Assembly: GCA_035651815.1 (NCBI GenBank)
Contig: DASRFB010000023.1
Span: 186,001-250,000, forward strand
Length of the DNA: 64,000 nucleotides
Reading direction: 5' to 3'
Origin: VBDM01 sp035651815
GTDB lineage: Bacteria; Pseudomonadota; Gammaproteobacteria; Burkholderiales; SG8-39
Shown here piece by piece: positions 1 to 8,256 of this stretch (position 1 is its first letter; the number at the start of each line of letters is the position of its first letter). A model generated the notes under the pieces. It did not search any database and was not told where the DNA came from. It saw only the letters and a list, made by a program, of their open reading frames with translations. Both the position numbers and the translations under genes were made by a program.

Positions 1-191
1 TCTCCGTTCATGCGTACGATCGGCGTTTCCGTGGCGGGCTCCTCGCGCTCGAGCAGCGGATTGTCGGCGAGGAATTTCTCGAGCTCCTGGTTCAGCTCCA
101 TCGTGGACAGCTGCAGCAGCCGTATCGACTGCTGCAGCTGCGGGGTCAGCGTGAGGTGCTGCGAGAGCTTGAGCTGGAGTGTCTGCTTCAT
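1..191 (-). CDS. rpoN: RNA polymerase sigma-54 factor, N-terminal part
   Basis: Only the first 63 codons are inside the window; the rest lies beyond base 1. The visible protein begins MKQTLQLKLSQHLTLTPQLQ and is rich in Gln and Leu, which is the activator-responsive region I of sigma-54. Sigma-54 directs RNA polymerase to -24/-12 promoters and needs an AAA+ activator. The gene sits directly downstream of lptB in the same direction, the usual proteobacterial neighbourhood. Relevant here because the window also encodes a sigma-54-type activator (23003-24439) and at least two good -24/-12 promoter matches near the pilus genes. Confidence 0.93.
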   Translation of the reverse strand, partial: MKQTLQLKLSQHLTLTPQLQQSIRLLQLSTMELNQELEKFLADNPLLEREEPATETPIVRMNG

Positions 192-316
192 TGCAAGCGG
201 TCGCGAGCGGGATGGTGCTTCCGGAGTTGTTTTTCGAGGCTCATGGAAGGGCAGAGTATGCGCTGCGGACGCCCGTTGTCGCGGAACTTTTCCAGCAGAA
301 GGCGCGCAGGCGCTCT

Positions 317-1039
317 CTAGAGGCGGAAGTTCTCGCCCAGATAGACGCGTCTAACGCTCTCATTATAGACAATTTCGTCGGGTTTGCCGGATGCCAGAAC
401 GCTGCCGTCGTTGATGATGTAGGCGCGATCGCAAATGCCGAGCGTTTCTCGCACGTTATGGTCTGTGATCAAAATTCCGATTCCGCGTTCCTTCAGAAAT
501 CCGATGATCTTCTGGATGTCGAGCACTGCGATCGGGTCCACTCCGGCGAACGGCTCATCGAGGAGAATGAAGCTCGGCCGGGTCGCGAGGGCGCGGGCGA
601 TCTCCACCCGGCGGCGTTCTCCGCCCGATAGCGACAAGGCCGTCGAATGGTGCAGATGGGCGATGCTGAGGTCGTGCAGCAATCCCTCGAGCCGCTGCTG
701 TACCTGGTCCTCGGGCAGGTTCTGCAGCTCGAGCACGGCGCGGACGTTCTCCTCGACGGTGAGCTTGCGGAACACCGAGGCTTCCTGCGGCAGGTACGAC
801 AGCCCGAGACGCGCGCGGCTGTGCATCGCCATGTGGCTGATCTCCTTTCCGTCGAGATGGATGTGGCCGCCGTCGACGGGGATCAGTCCCACGATCATAT
901 AGAAGCAGGTCGTCTTGCCCGCACCGTTGGGACCGAGCAATCCGACCACTTCGCCGCTGGAGACTTCCAGCGAGACGTCCTTGACCACCACGCGGGACTT
1001 GTAGCGCTTCTTCAGTCCGTCCGCCCGCAGCTGTTTCAT
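317..1039 (-). CDS. lptB: LPS export ABC transporter ATPase LptB
   Basis: A 240-residue ABC ATPase that powers extraction of lipopolysaccharide from the inner membrane as part of LptB2FG. Walker A GPNGAGKT lies near residue 37, the signature LSGGE near 137 and Walker B with LLDEPFAGVDP near 160. Length and the start MKQLRADGLKKRYKSR match the family. It follows lptA by 28 bases and precedes rpoN by 125 bases, the classic lptA-lptB-rpoN order. The partner permeases LptF and LptG are not in this window, as is normal. Confidence 0.97.
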   Translation of the reverse strand: MKQLRADGLKKRYKSRVVVKDVSLEVSSGEVVGLLGPNGAGKTTCFYMIVGLIPVDGGHIHLDGKEISHMAMHSRARLGLSYLPQEASVFRKLTVEENVRAVLELQNLPEDQVQQRLEGLLHDLSIAHLHHSTALSLSGGERRRVEIARALATRPSFILLDEPFAGVDPIAVLDIQKIIGFLKERGIGILITDHNVRETLGICDRAYIINDGSVLASGKPDEIVYNESVRRVYLGENFRL

Positions 1040-1067
1040 GAGCTTCGTCCGTCGCGCGGCGCAACGA

Positions 1068-1682
1068 TCATTGTTGCCCGGGCCTAGGAACCGAGGGAGC
1101 CGGTTTCAGTTCCAGCGGCGCAGGGGCTTTGGGGGGCGCGGAGTTTTTCGCGGGCTCCGACTTCTTCGGCATGATCGTGGCGCGCACGCGGCTGTCGCGG
1201 CCGTCCTTCGCCGCCTGCTTGCCCGAGTTCACCGTGAAGTACTCGGTCTTCGAGTCGTAGGAAATGTAGTTTCCGCGCACGTCGTCGCCGCCGTCGCGGT
1301 GCAGGTGCGCGTCGTCGAAGAGCTCCACCCGCTCGGCGCGTCCGTCGTATTCGAGCCGCAACGCCTCGCCGTCGACGAACTCGTCCACGCCTTCGCGCTT
1401 CTGGCGGAACTTGGCGGGATTGCCGTACGCGACGCCGTATTGAAACCCCGACTCGTCCTGGCGCACGACGACACGGTCGGCGCGGATCGTGAGCGTGCCC
1501 TGGGTGAGCACGACGCTCCCCTCGAACGTGGCGGTCTTCTTGGAGTCGTCGGCCGTCATGCGGTCCGACTCGATGTTGACGGGCTTGTCCCGGTCGGCGC
1601 GCTCGGCGCGCCCGGCGCACGGCACAGCCGCGAGGGCCGCCGCGAGGAACACCCATGGCGCGACCGCCCTATTTCTTCGCAT
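1068..1682 (-). CDS. lptA: LPS transport periplasmic protein LptA
   Basis: A 204-residue periplasmic bridge protein of the OstA family that carries LPS from LptC to LptD. Residues 1-26 are a Sec signal peptide (MRRNRAVAP, hydrophobic stretch, then CAGRAE). The mature part starts with DKPVNIESDRM and continues with the beta-jellyroll repeats typical of LptA (TFEGSVVLTQGTLTIRADRV). The start overlaps the end of lptC by 14 bases, indicating translational coupling. The C-terminal tail is Pro/Lys-rich and poorly conserved in general. Confidence 0.94.
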   Translation of the reverse strand: MRRNRAVAPWVFLAAALAAVPCAGRAERADRDKPVNIESDRMTADDSKKTATFEGSVVLTQGTLTIRADRVVVRQDESGFQYGVAYGNPAKFRQKREGVDEFVDGEALRLEYDGRAERVELFDDAHLHRDGGDDVRGNYISYDSKTEYFTVNSGKQAAKDGRDSRVRATIMPKKSEPAKNSAPPKAPAPLELKPAPSVPRPGQQ

Positions 1683-2241
1683 CGATCGTCCCGCGGACCT
1701 GCGAGAAGAGCTTCAGCTCGCGCGTGTCCTGGTGCATCTCCATGCCGACGCCGCTCACGATGGAGTTTCCCTCGGTGATGACTACGGGCCGGTCGGTCTG
1801 CAGCATGTGCTGGTCGTTCACGATGTGCAGGAACTCGGTGTCGGCGCGCAGCGGCTCGCGCCCGGGCGCTCCTTCGCGCACCAGCACGACGTTGCCGTAG
1901 AAGAACCCTTCCTCGCCGTCCTTGGTCAGCACCCCGCGGTTCGCCGTGGCGACGAGCCGGCCGCCGTCGTCGGCGAGCTTCACCATGCGCGGATACAGTA
2001 CCTCGGCCGAGTCGTCGTCCGGGAAATGGAACATCTTCGGCGCGGAGAAAGTGGCCTCGGGCTTGCCGTCCTTGCCGAGGCTCTCGACGTGGAAATTCTC
2101 GATCACCGCGTCGGGCTCGTGGCGCGCCGGGCGCGCGTCGCCGGAACCGCCCCTTTGCACGGCATACTGCAGAAGAAACGTCATGGCCGCGAGCAGGAAC
2201 ATCAGGCCCAGCGGCAGGGCATTCGCGGCGCGGATCCTCAC
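1669..2241 (-). CDS. lptC: LPS export system protein LptC
   Basis: A 190-residue bitopic inner-membrane protein that passes LPS from LptB2FG to LptA. A single N-terminal helix (LPLGLMFLLAAMTFLLQYAV, about residues 9-28) precedes a periplasmic OstA-like domain. I chose the GTG at 2241 because it overlaps the kdsC stop in a GTGA arrangement and puts the helix at the N-terminus. The open frame extends further upstream only as a shadow of kdsC. Confidence 0.92.
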   Translation of the reverse strand: MRIRAANALPLGLMFLLAAMTFLLQYAVQRGGSGDARPARHEPDAVIENFHVESLGKDGKPEATFSAPKMFHFPDDDSAEVLYPRMVKLADDGGRLVATANRGVLTKDGEEGFFYGNVVLVREGAPGREPLRADTEFLHIVNDQHMLQTDRPVVITEGNSIVSGVGMEMHQDTRELKLFSQVRGTIDAKK

Positions 2242-2768
2242 GCTAGCGTCCTTTGCGCCGCGCGCGAAAGCGTTTTCTGCGCCTCGAGGATGAATTCGCA
2301 GACCTCGCGCGCCGCGCCCCGACCCGCGGCCGCGCGGGCCACGTAGTGCGCGCCGCGCCGCACCGCTAGCGGCGCATCCGGTACGCTCGCCGCGAAGCCG
2401 CATCGCTCGATGACGGGAAGATCCGGGAAGTCGTCGCCCATGTAGCCCGCGGCGCTGGCCGGGACTCCGACGCGAGAAAGCAGCTTCTCGAACCCCGCGG
2501 CCTTGTCGGCGCAGCCCTGCTCCACGATCCCAATGCCGAGCTCGGCGGCGCGCGCGTCCACGAGCGCGGAGCGCCTGCCCGAGAGCAGGGCGGTCCGGAT
2601 TCCGATTTCGTGCAGCATCTTGACGCCGTGGCCGTCGCGCACGTGGAACACCTTCATCTCGCCGCCCTGGACCAGGTACAGCGCGCCGTCGGTGAGCACG
2701 CCGTCGACGTCGAACACCATGAACCGCACGCGCCTGGCGCGCGCAAGCGCGTCCCTTCGCGTGCGCAT
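2238..2768 (-). CDS. kdsC: 3-deoxy-D-manno-octulosonate 8-phosphate phosphatase KdsC
   Basis: A 176-residue HAD phosphatase that removes phosphate from Kdo-8-P, the third step of Kdo synthesis for lipid A. The nucleophile motif FDVDGVLTDG is near residue 16, LLSGR near 58 and GYMGDDFPDLP near 108, as in KdsC. The ATG at 2768 overlaps the kdsD stop (TGATG), and the reading frame upstream of it is an antisense-like extension inside kdsD. The downstream overlap with lptC makes kdsD-kdsC-lptC-lptA-lptB one operon. Confidence 0.96.
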   Translation of the reverse strand: MRTRRDALARARRVRFMVFDVDGVLTDGALYLVQGGEMKVFHVRDGHGVKMLHEIGIRTALLSGRRSALVDARAAELGIGIVEQGCADKAAGFEKLLSRVGVPASAAGYMGDDFPDLPVIERCGFAASVPDAPLAVRRGAHYVARAAAGRGAAREVCEFILEAQKTLSRAAQRTLA

Positions 2769-3772
2769 CAGATGACCTTCGCCCGGAAAAGATCGTGCAT
2801 GTTCAGCGCGCCGGCGAGGCCGCCCTTGTCGTCGACGACCAGGAGCTGGTTGATCTTGTGGCGCTCCATCATCTCCACGGCTTCCGCCGCGAGCTTGCCG
2901 GCCGGTATGGTCCGCGGGTTGCGGGTCATTACATCGAGCAGCGCGACGGCGCGCAGATCGGACGAGCGCTCGAGCGCGCGCCTCAGGTCCCCGTCGGTGA
3001 AGATGCCGACGACGCGTCGCGAGCGGTCCACGATCGCCGTCATGCCCATGCGCTTGCGCGACATCTCGCGCAGCGCGTCGACCAGCGACGCGTTCTCGGC
3101 GACCTGCGGCACGTCGTCGCCGGTCCGCATCACGTCGCTCACATGCGTGAGCAGTCTTCTGCCGAGCGAGCCTCCGGGATGCGAGCGCGCGAAGTCGTCG
3201 GCGCCGAAGCCGCGTGCGTCGAGCAACGCGATCGCGAGCGCGTCTCCCAGCGCGAGCGCTGCGGTGGTGCTCGCCGTGGGCGCGAGGTTCAGCGGGCAGG
3301 CCTCCTGCGACACGCGCGCGTCGAGGCAAACGTCGGCCTCCTTCGCGAGCGCGGAAGCGTCGTTTCCGGTGATCGCGATGAGCTTCGCGCCCTGCCGCTT
3401 GATGAGCGGTATGATCGTCAGCAGCTCGTCGCTCTCGCCCGAATACGAGAGCGCGACCACGACGTCTTCGCGCGTGATCATGCCGAGGTCGCCGTGGCTC
3501 GCTTCCGCGGGGTGCACGAAGAACGCGGGCGTGCCGGTGCTCGCCATGGTGGAGGCGATCTTGCGAGCGATGTGTCCGGATTTGCCCATGCCGCTCACGA
3601 CGACGCGCCCGCGGCACGAAAGCAGCAGATCGAGGGCAGCGAGAAAGCTCTGGTCGATGCGCGACGCGAGCGCCGACACGGCGTCGGCCTCGATGACGAG
3701 GACCTTCCGGGCAAGATCGAGCGCCGAATCGGCGGAGCCGACCGTGCCGGCGCCGGAAGAGGCCATTATCAT
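2768..3772 (-). CDS. kdsD: Arabinose-5-phosphate isomerase KdsD
   Basis: A 334-residue enzyme that converts ribulose-5-P to arabinose-5-P, the first step of Kdo synthesis. It has an N-terminal SIS sugar-isomerase domain with VVVSGMGKSGHIARK near residue 57 and ALSYSGESDEL near 109. Two CBS domains follow, from about residue 210 to the end (MTRNPRTIPAGKLAAEA is in the second). Length matches the family. It heads the Kdo/LPS operon and is divergent from the antiporter gene across 65 bases that must hold both promoters. Confidence 0.96.
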   Translation of the reverse strand: MIMASSGAGTVGSADSALDLARKVLVIEADAVSALASRIDQSFLAALDLLLSCRGRVVVSGMGKSGHIARKIASTMASTGTPAFFVHPAEASHGDLGMITREDVVVALSYSGESDELLTIIPLIKRQGAKLIAITGNDASALAKEADVCLDARVSQEACPLNLAPTASTTAALALGDALAIALLDARGFGADDFARSHPGGSLGRRLLTHVSDVMRTGDDVPQVAENASLVDALREMSRKRMGMTAIVDRSRRVVGIFTDGDLRRALERSSDLRAVALLDVMTRNPRTIPAGKLAAEAVEMMERHKINQLLVVDDKGGLAGALNMHDLFRAKVI

Positions 3773-3837
3773 CCGCTCAGTATATCAGAGGCTCTTTCCA
3801 TAATCAGAAACTTGCCTTATGCCTCAAAGACTTCCGA

Positions 3838-5805
3838 ATGGGTAGCACGCTCGAGCTGATCCTGCTGCTGCTCGCGAGCGCGGTGGTCGCGGTCACTGCG
3901 TTCCGCTGGGTCCATCTGCCGCCGCTGCTCGGGTATCTGCTCGTCGGCGTGGCGATCGGCCCGTTCGCGTTCGGCCTCGTCCCGGACTCCGAGCAGCTGC
4001 GCCGGCTCGCCGAATTCGGGGTCGTGTTCCTGATGTTCTCGATCGGCCTGGAGTTCAATCTGCAGACCCTGTTCACCATGCGTCGCGCCGTGTTCGGGCT
4101 CGGCTCGGCGCAGGTGCTGCTCAGCGCGGGCGCCGTGATGGTCGTCGCGCCGCTCGCGGGATTCGCGTGGCAGCCGGCGCTCGCCGTCGGCGGCGCGCTC
4201 GCCATGTCGTCCACCGCGATCGTGATGCGCATGCTGTCGGAGCGGATGCAGCTCGACACCGAGCACGGACGCACCATCGTCGGCATGCTCCTGTTCCAGG
4301 ATCTCGCGGTCGTCCCGCTGCTGATCGTGATTCCGGCGATCGCGCAAGGCGGCGACGTCGCGCGCGAGCTCGGCCTCGCGCTCGCCAAGGCCGGGATCGT
4401 CCTCGGCGCCGTGCTCTTTCTCGGACACCGGTTGATGCGGCCGTGGCTTCACATGGTGGCGCGCCGGCGCTCGCACGAGCTGTTCATCCTCAACGTGCTG
4501 CTGCTCACGCTGGGGCTCGCGTGGCTCACCGAGATGGCGGGGCTGTCGCTGGCGCTGGGCGCGTTTCTCGCCGGGATGCTGATCGCCGAGACGCCGTACC
4601 GGCACCAGGTCGAGGAGGACATCAGGCCGTTCCGCGAGGTGCTGCTCGGGCTGTTCTTCGTCACCATGGGCATGAAGCTCGACGTGCGCGTCGTGGTGCA
4701 CGAGGCGCCGCTCGTGCTGGTGCTCGTCGTGCTGCCGGTCGCGTTCAAGCTCGCGCTCACCGCGGCGCTCGCGCGCTTCTTCGGCTCGGGGCCGGGAAGC
4801 GCGCTGCGCATCGGGCTCGCGATCGCGCACGCGGGGGAGTTCGGCCTAGTGCTGATCGTCCAGGCCACCGACGTCGGTCTGCTCGGCGCGGAATTCTCGC
4901 AGCTCGTCGTCGCCGCGATGCTCATCTCGATGCTCGTCTCGCCCTTCATCCTGCAGGCGAGCGACCGGCTGGTCATGCGCTGGGCGAGCTCGGAATGGAT
5001 GCTGAAATCGCTGGAGCTGCATCGCATCGCGGTGCAGAGCCTGGCGACCGAGAATCACGTCATCGTCTGCGGCTACGGACGCACCGGTCAGCGCCTCGCG
5101 CACCTGCTCGAGCAGGAAGGCATACGCTACATCGCGCTCGACCTCGACCCCGAGCGGGTGCGCCAGGCGGGCGCCGCCGGCGATGCGGTCGTGTACGGGG
5201 ACGCCTCGCACCGGGAGGCGCTGGTCGCGGCCGGCCTCGCCCGGGCCGGCGCGCTCGTGGTTACCTTCGCCGACACCGCCCGGGCGCTGAAGGTCATCCA
5301 CCACGCGCACGACGTGAACCCCGCGCTGCCGGTGCTCGTGCGCACGCTCGACGACGCCGACCTCGATCGCCTGCTCGCCGCGGGCGCCGCCGAGGTGGTT
5401 CCGGAGACCTTCGAATCGAGCCTCATGCTGGGCTCGCACGCGCTCATGCTCGTGGGGGTGCCGCTGACGCGGGTGGTGCGGCGGATCCGCGACGTGCGCG
5501 CGCACCGCTACGATCTGCTGCGCGGGTTCTATCGCGGCGAGTCCGACGAGGCGGGCGACCCCGACGAGGCGCGGTCGCCGCGCCTGCGCTCGGTCGCGCT
5601 GCACCCCGGGGCGCGCGGCGCCGGCCGGCGACTCGGCGAGCTCGCGCTCGACGCGATCGGCGTCACCGTGCCGGCGATCCGGCGCCGCGAGACGCGCATG
5701 GTCCGTCCCGGCCCGGAGACCGAGCTCGCGGAGGGCGACGTCGTAGTGCTTCTGGGCGGGCCGGAGCAGCTCGCCGCCGCGGAAGCGCGGCTACTCGGGC
5801 GCTGA
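3838..5805 (+). CDS. Kef-type monovalent cation:proton antiporter (CPA2) with RCK domain
   Basis: A 655-residue inner-membrane antiporter. Roughly residues 1-390 hold 12 or so transmembrane helices of the Na+/H+ exchanger fold (MGSTLELILLLLASAVVAV, then LPPLLGYLLVGVAIGP). A TrkA-N/RCK_N nucleotide-binding domain begins near residue 407 (HVIVCGYGRTGQRLAHLLEQ), and a TrkA-C domain fills about 575-655. This is the KefB/KefC/YbaL architecture; KefB versus YbaL cannot be settled by eye, so no symbol is given. A KefB-like gene next to kdsD is common in betaproteobacteria. It is monocistronic and ends at a strong hairpin terminator. Confidence 0.92.
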   Translation: MGSTLELILLLLASAVVAVTAFRWVHLPPLLGYLLVGVAIGPFAFGLVPDSEQLRRLAEFGVVFLMFSIGLEFNLQTLFTMRRAVFGLGSAQVLLSAGAVMVVAPLAGFAWQPALAVGGALAMSSTAIVMRMLSERMQLDTEHGRTIVGMLLFQDLAVVPLLIVIPAIAQGGDVARELGLALAKAGIVLGAVLFLGHRLMRPWLHMVARRRSHELFILNVLLLTLGLAWLTEMAGLSLALGAFLAGMLIAETPYRHQVEEDIRPFREVLLGLFFVTMGMKLDVRVVVHEAPLVLVLVVLPVAFKLALTAALARFFGSGPGSALRIGLAIAHAGEFGLVLIVQATDVGLLGAEFSQLVVAAMLISMLVSPFILQASDRLVMRWASSEWMLKSLELHRIAVQSLATENHVIVCGYGRTGQRLAHLLEQEGIRYIALDLDPERVRQAGAAGDAVVYGDASHREALVAAGLARAGALVVTFADTARALKVIHHAHDVNPALPVLVRTLDDADLDRLLAAGAAEVVPETFESSLMLGSHALMLVGVPLTRVVRRIRDVRAHRYDLLRGFYRGESDEAGDPDEARSPRLRSVALHPGARGAGRRLGELALDAIGVTVPAIRRRETRMVRPGPETELAEGDVVVLLGGPEQLAAAEARLLGR

Positions 5806-5811
5806 AAAAGC

Positions 5812-5836
5812 GAAAGCCCGCGCGAGGCGGGCTTTC
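5812..5836. terminator. Perfect hairpin between converging genes
   Basis: A 10-bp perfect stem (GAAAGCCCGC with GCGGGCTTTC) closes a 5-base loop. It lies 7 bases after the antiporter stop and 20 bases from the stop of the converging prepilin gene. The stem ends are A- and T-rich on their outer sides, so it can act as an intrinsic terminator for both strands. Confidence 0.85.
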
Positions 5837-5855
5837 TGGGGCGGCCTGCCGCCGC

Positions 5856-6509
5856 CTAGAGCGGCTGGCAGAAGTTGTACGTGGTCCCCGCTTCGCCGTA
5901 GTTGTTGTTGGCGATCGCCGGCGTCGCGCCCGGAACGTCCGCGTTCGCCGCGCCGGTGAAGGCGCGGAGCTGGCCGGTGTTCGGACGGCCGTCGTCCATC
6001 TGCGCATCGACGGCGCCCGCGACCTTGTCCGGGATGCTGGTCGAGCACACGATCAGCGAGGTGAACGAGCCGAGCGCCGTCCCGCCGTTCGCGTCGCCCG
6101 TCTGCACGCCGATCAGGCCGGCGGTGGCGTTCCGCGGCTGCTCGACGCCGGAACCCGGGACGAAGCCCGCCTGGCGCAGGTGCAGCCAGAACAGCTGCGA
6201 TTCCGCACCCGCGGTGTCGTTGTATTTTCCGGCGATGACACCGTTGCCGTCGCCCTTTTGCGCCGCCGGGAGGCCCCAGCGCGTGTCGGCGCTGCTGTCG
6301 TCGCCCGGCAGCATGCGGTAGCGGTCGCGGTAAGAGTTCACCGCCGCCGAGAGTCCGTTGAAATCGTTGATCACGTTCTTGATCTTCGCCTGCGTGATCA
6401 TTTCCTGGCCTTTCAGGATGCCCCCGAGCAGCAAGCCGATGATCACGAGAACGATGGCGATCTCGACGAGGGTGAAGCCTCCTTGGCCGTTCGCTTTGCG
6501 AGCTTTCAT
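5856..6509 (-). CDS. Type IV prepilin, probable major pilin-like subunit
   Basis: A 217-residue prepilin. The leader MKARKANGQGG is followed by FTLVEIAIVLVIIGLLLGGI, the class III cleavage site with Glu at mature position 5. The head domain holds LPGDD, a motif I have seen in betaproteobacterial pilins of this type, and two Cys (ICST near the middle and NFCQPL at the C-terminus) that could form a disulfide loop. I chose the ATG at 6509 over an upstream in-frame ATG because GGAG is spaced correctly before it and the leader length is right. A sigma-54 promoter match lies about 50 bases upstream. It is separate from the MSHA operon and could be the main fibre subunit or a pseudopilin. Confidence 0.85.
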   Translation of the reverse strand: MKARKANGQGGFTLVEIAIVLVIIGLLLGGILKGQEMITQAKIKNVINDFNGLSAAVNSYRDRYRMLPGDDSSADTRWGLPAAQKGDGNGVIAGKYNDTAGAESQLFWLHLRQAGFVPGSGVEQPRNATAGLIGVQTGDANGGTALGSFTSLIVCSTSIPDKVAGAVDAQMDDGRPNTGQLRAFTGAANADVPGATPAIANNNYGEAGTTYNFCQPL

Positions 6510-6556
6510 TTTGTCGTCTCCAACCCGCCTCAACTGAGAGAGTCTACACCGGCAAA

Positions 6557-6572
6557 TGCAAGAAATGTGCCT
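6557..6572 (-). promoter_or_regulatory. Sigma-54 (-24/-12) promoter of the prepilin gene
   Basis: Read on the minus strand the sequence is AGGCAC-ATTTC-TTGCA. It matches the consensus TGGCAC-N5-TTGC in 9 of 10 positions, with the invariant GG and GC at exactly the required spacing. The predicted start of transcription near 6546 gives a leader of about 37 bases before the prepilin ATG. Confidence 0.8.
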
Positions 6573-6606
6573 CGAAAAGCCGGCCTAAATATCGGGAGTG
6601 TCAGGC

Positions 6607-6621
6607 GTTTTCCCGGAAAAC
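6607..6621. promoter_or_regulatory. 15-bp inverted repeat upstream of the sigma-54 promoter
   Basis: GTTTTCC-C-GGAAAAC is a perfect 7-1-7 palindrome about 35 bases upstream of the -24 element of the prepilin promoter. It is a candidate binding site for the Fis-type helix-turn-helix of the activator encoded at 23003-24439. The assignment is inferred from position only. Confidence 0.4.
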
Positions 6622-6658
6622 TGTCGATTTCAAGACGAAAGCGTCGATCCGACGACGA

Positions 6659-7381
6659 TCAGCGGGTCGGCCTGCCGCCCGCGAGGCGCGCCTCGATCTC
6701 CTGCAGGTGCCGCTCGAGAAGCCGGCGCTCTTGCGCGTCCTGCAGCCGGCCGCTGTCGATATAGCCGCCGATGACCGCACGCGCCGCCTCGAGCTCGTTC
6801 ATGTCCTCGAGGACGAAAGCACGCATATGCCGTGCCCACGCGGGGGCCGAGCGCGGATCGACGTTGCGCTCGAGCGTTTCCGCGAGGCTCAGCGCGAGCG
6901 GCAGGTCGTGCAGCCGGTGCTTGGCGACGATCGTCGCATGCGCGAGCCACGGCCAGCGCCGGTCGGGATCGGCAAGGAACTGGCGTCGCACGAACTCGAG
7001 CATGCGGCGCGACTTCGCGGGATCGGGGACTTCGGCGTAGATGCGGCTGGCCGCGAGCAGCGGGTATTGCCCGGCGGGGTCGAGCTCGAGAATGCGATCG
7101 AGCCAGGCCTCGACCCGACCGTAATCCAGATCACGGTACGGGAGCGGGTCGCCCGCGCGGTAATCCGCCGCCTGAAGGTTCAGCATGAGCAGCTTCGCAA
7201 GGGCGATCGGCTCGCCGAAGCTCGCCAGCCGCAGGACCGCCGCCGCAGGCGGGCTCGCGAGCTCCTCCGCGTGCGGCGCTCGAGCGGGATGCGAGGCGCG
7301 GATCGCGATCTGACCGGCGAGGGCGGCCGCGAGCGTCGCGAGCACCATGCGCGGGACCGCCGAGACGGGTCGCTCGCGCAT
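6659..7381 (-). CDS. Membrane-anchored helical-repeat protein, partner of an ABC-2 permease
   Basis: A 240-residue protein I do not recognise by name. It has one N-terminal hydrophobic segment (about residues 12-25). An Ala/Leu/Arg-rich helical region follows that looks like degenerate TPR repeats (YGRVEAWLDRILELDPAGQY, then MRAFVLEDMNELEAARAVI). The ATG overlaps the permease stop (TGATG), so the two are translationally coupled. By position after a permease and next to a pilin gene it resembles the accessory protein of the Myxococcus PilGHI transporter; this is inference from context, not sequence similarity. The reading frame upstream of 7381 is a shadow of the permease. Confidence 0.8.
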   Translation of the reverse strand: MRERPVSAVPRMVLATLAAALAGQIAIRASHPARAPHAEELASPPAAAVLRLASFGEPIALAKLLMLNLQAADYRAGDPLPYRDLDYGRVEAWLDRILELDPAGQYPLLAASRIYAEVPDPAKSRRMLEFVRRQFLADPDRRWPWLAHATIVAKHRLHDLPLALSLAETLERNVDPRSAPAWARHMRAFVLEDMNELEAARAVIGGYIDSGRLQDAQERRLLERHLQEIEARLAGGRPTR

Positions 7382-8145
7382 CAGAGGTCCTTGCGGTAAA
7401 GATCGAACAGCGCCGCCGCGCCGACGAGCGCCACGTAGAGCGCCGACTGCGCCGCGAATGCGGCGAGCACACCGATCCCGGGCGGTGCCTGGATCAGCCA
7501 CGCCGTGTCCGTCATGCGGTCGAGCGCGGGAAGGATCCAGGCGATCGCATCCGCCGCGCGCGCGACGAGCCGGTCGGCGAGCGAGGCCGGTTCGGGCGTG
7601 GCCTGCGCGATGACCTGGATGGTCGACATGGATCGCGCGAGCAGGTAGAACCCCGCGATCGCCGCGAGCGCCGACAGCGTGCGCGTGAGCGTCAGCATGC
7701 AGAACACGCTCACCGCCGCGACGATGAGCAGCTCGCACACGAGCGATGCCGTCCAGGCGAGCACGCCGGAGGAGCGCGCGTAGAGCGCGAGCGGCACCGC
7801 GAAGACGACCGCCAGCAGGCCGCAGACCGCCGCGTAGCCGAGAAATTTGCCTAAAACGTAGAGACTGCGGCGCACCGGAAACGACAGCAGCAGCTCGGTG
7901 ATCTTGTCGTTCCATTCGCGCGCCATCCCGGAGACGACGACGATCGCGACGATGAACGCCGCCGACATCCGAAGCAAGGCGGCGAGGACCGCGGTCTGGA
8001 TCTCGCGCGACTCCGTGATGGCGACTTGGTGCAGGAACTGCGCGAGCGCAACCCCGGCGACGATGACGAGCGCCGCCAGCCACAGCAGGCGCTCGCGAAG
8101 CGCCTCGAGGACCGTGATGCTCGCCAAAGTGACGACGAAACGCAT
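7381..8145 (-). CDS. ABC-2 type transporter permease
   Basis: A 254-residue membrane protein with about six helices. The first is near residues 18-38 (LLWLAALVIVAGVALAQFL), and the segment MAREWNDKITELLLSFPVRR follows the second helix, as in ABC-2 permeases of the NosY/GldF type. No ATPase gene is adjacent. The only unpaired ATPase in the window is at 24420-25154, beyond the MSHA genes, and it is the likely partner. It is co-transcribed with the anchored protein downstream and is divergent from the histidine kinase gene. Confidence 0.86.
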   Translation of the reverse strand: MRFVVTLASITVLEALRERLLWLAALVIVAGVALAQFLHQVAITESREIQTAVLAALLRMSAAFIVAIVVVSGMAREWNDKITELLLSFPVRRSLYVLGKFLGYAAVCGLLAVVFAVPLALYARSSGVLAWTASLVCELLIVAAVSVFCMLTLTRTLSALAAIAGFYLLARSMSTIQVIAQATPEPASLADRLVARAADAIAWILPALDRMTDTAWLIQAPPGIGVLAAFAAQSALYVALVGAAALFDLYRKDL

Positions 8146-8187
8146 GCGGAAAAATGGATCAGCCGGACCGACCCGGCGGCATTACAA

Positions 8188-8202
8188 TGGCACAAAACAT
8201 GC
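8188..8202 (+). promoter_or_regulatory. Sigma-54 (-24/-12) promoter of the histidine kinase gene
   Basis: The sequence TGGCAC-AAAAC-ATGC has a perfect -24 box and a -12 box that differs from TTGC in one base, with GG and GC ten bases apart as required. It lies 54 bases upstream of the kinase ATG. A GGAAAA half-site like that of the 6607 palindrome occurs at 8148-8153. Confidence 0.7.
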
Positions 8203-8256
8203 CTACCGAAGGGTAAGGCCTGACTACCGACGACGCAAGCGCGTCGGGCCGCTCAA

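Noticed and set aside
4167..6764. Open frame of 865 codons on the plus strand
   Set aside because: It is Arg/Ala-rich, overlaps the antiporter in another frame and runs antisense through the prepilin gene; a high-GC shadow.
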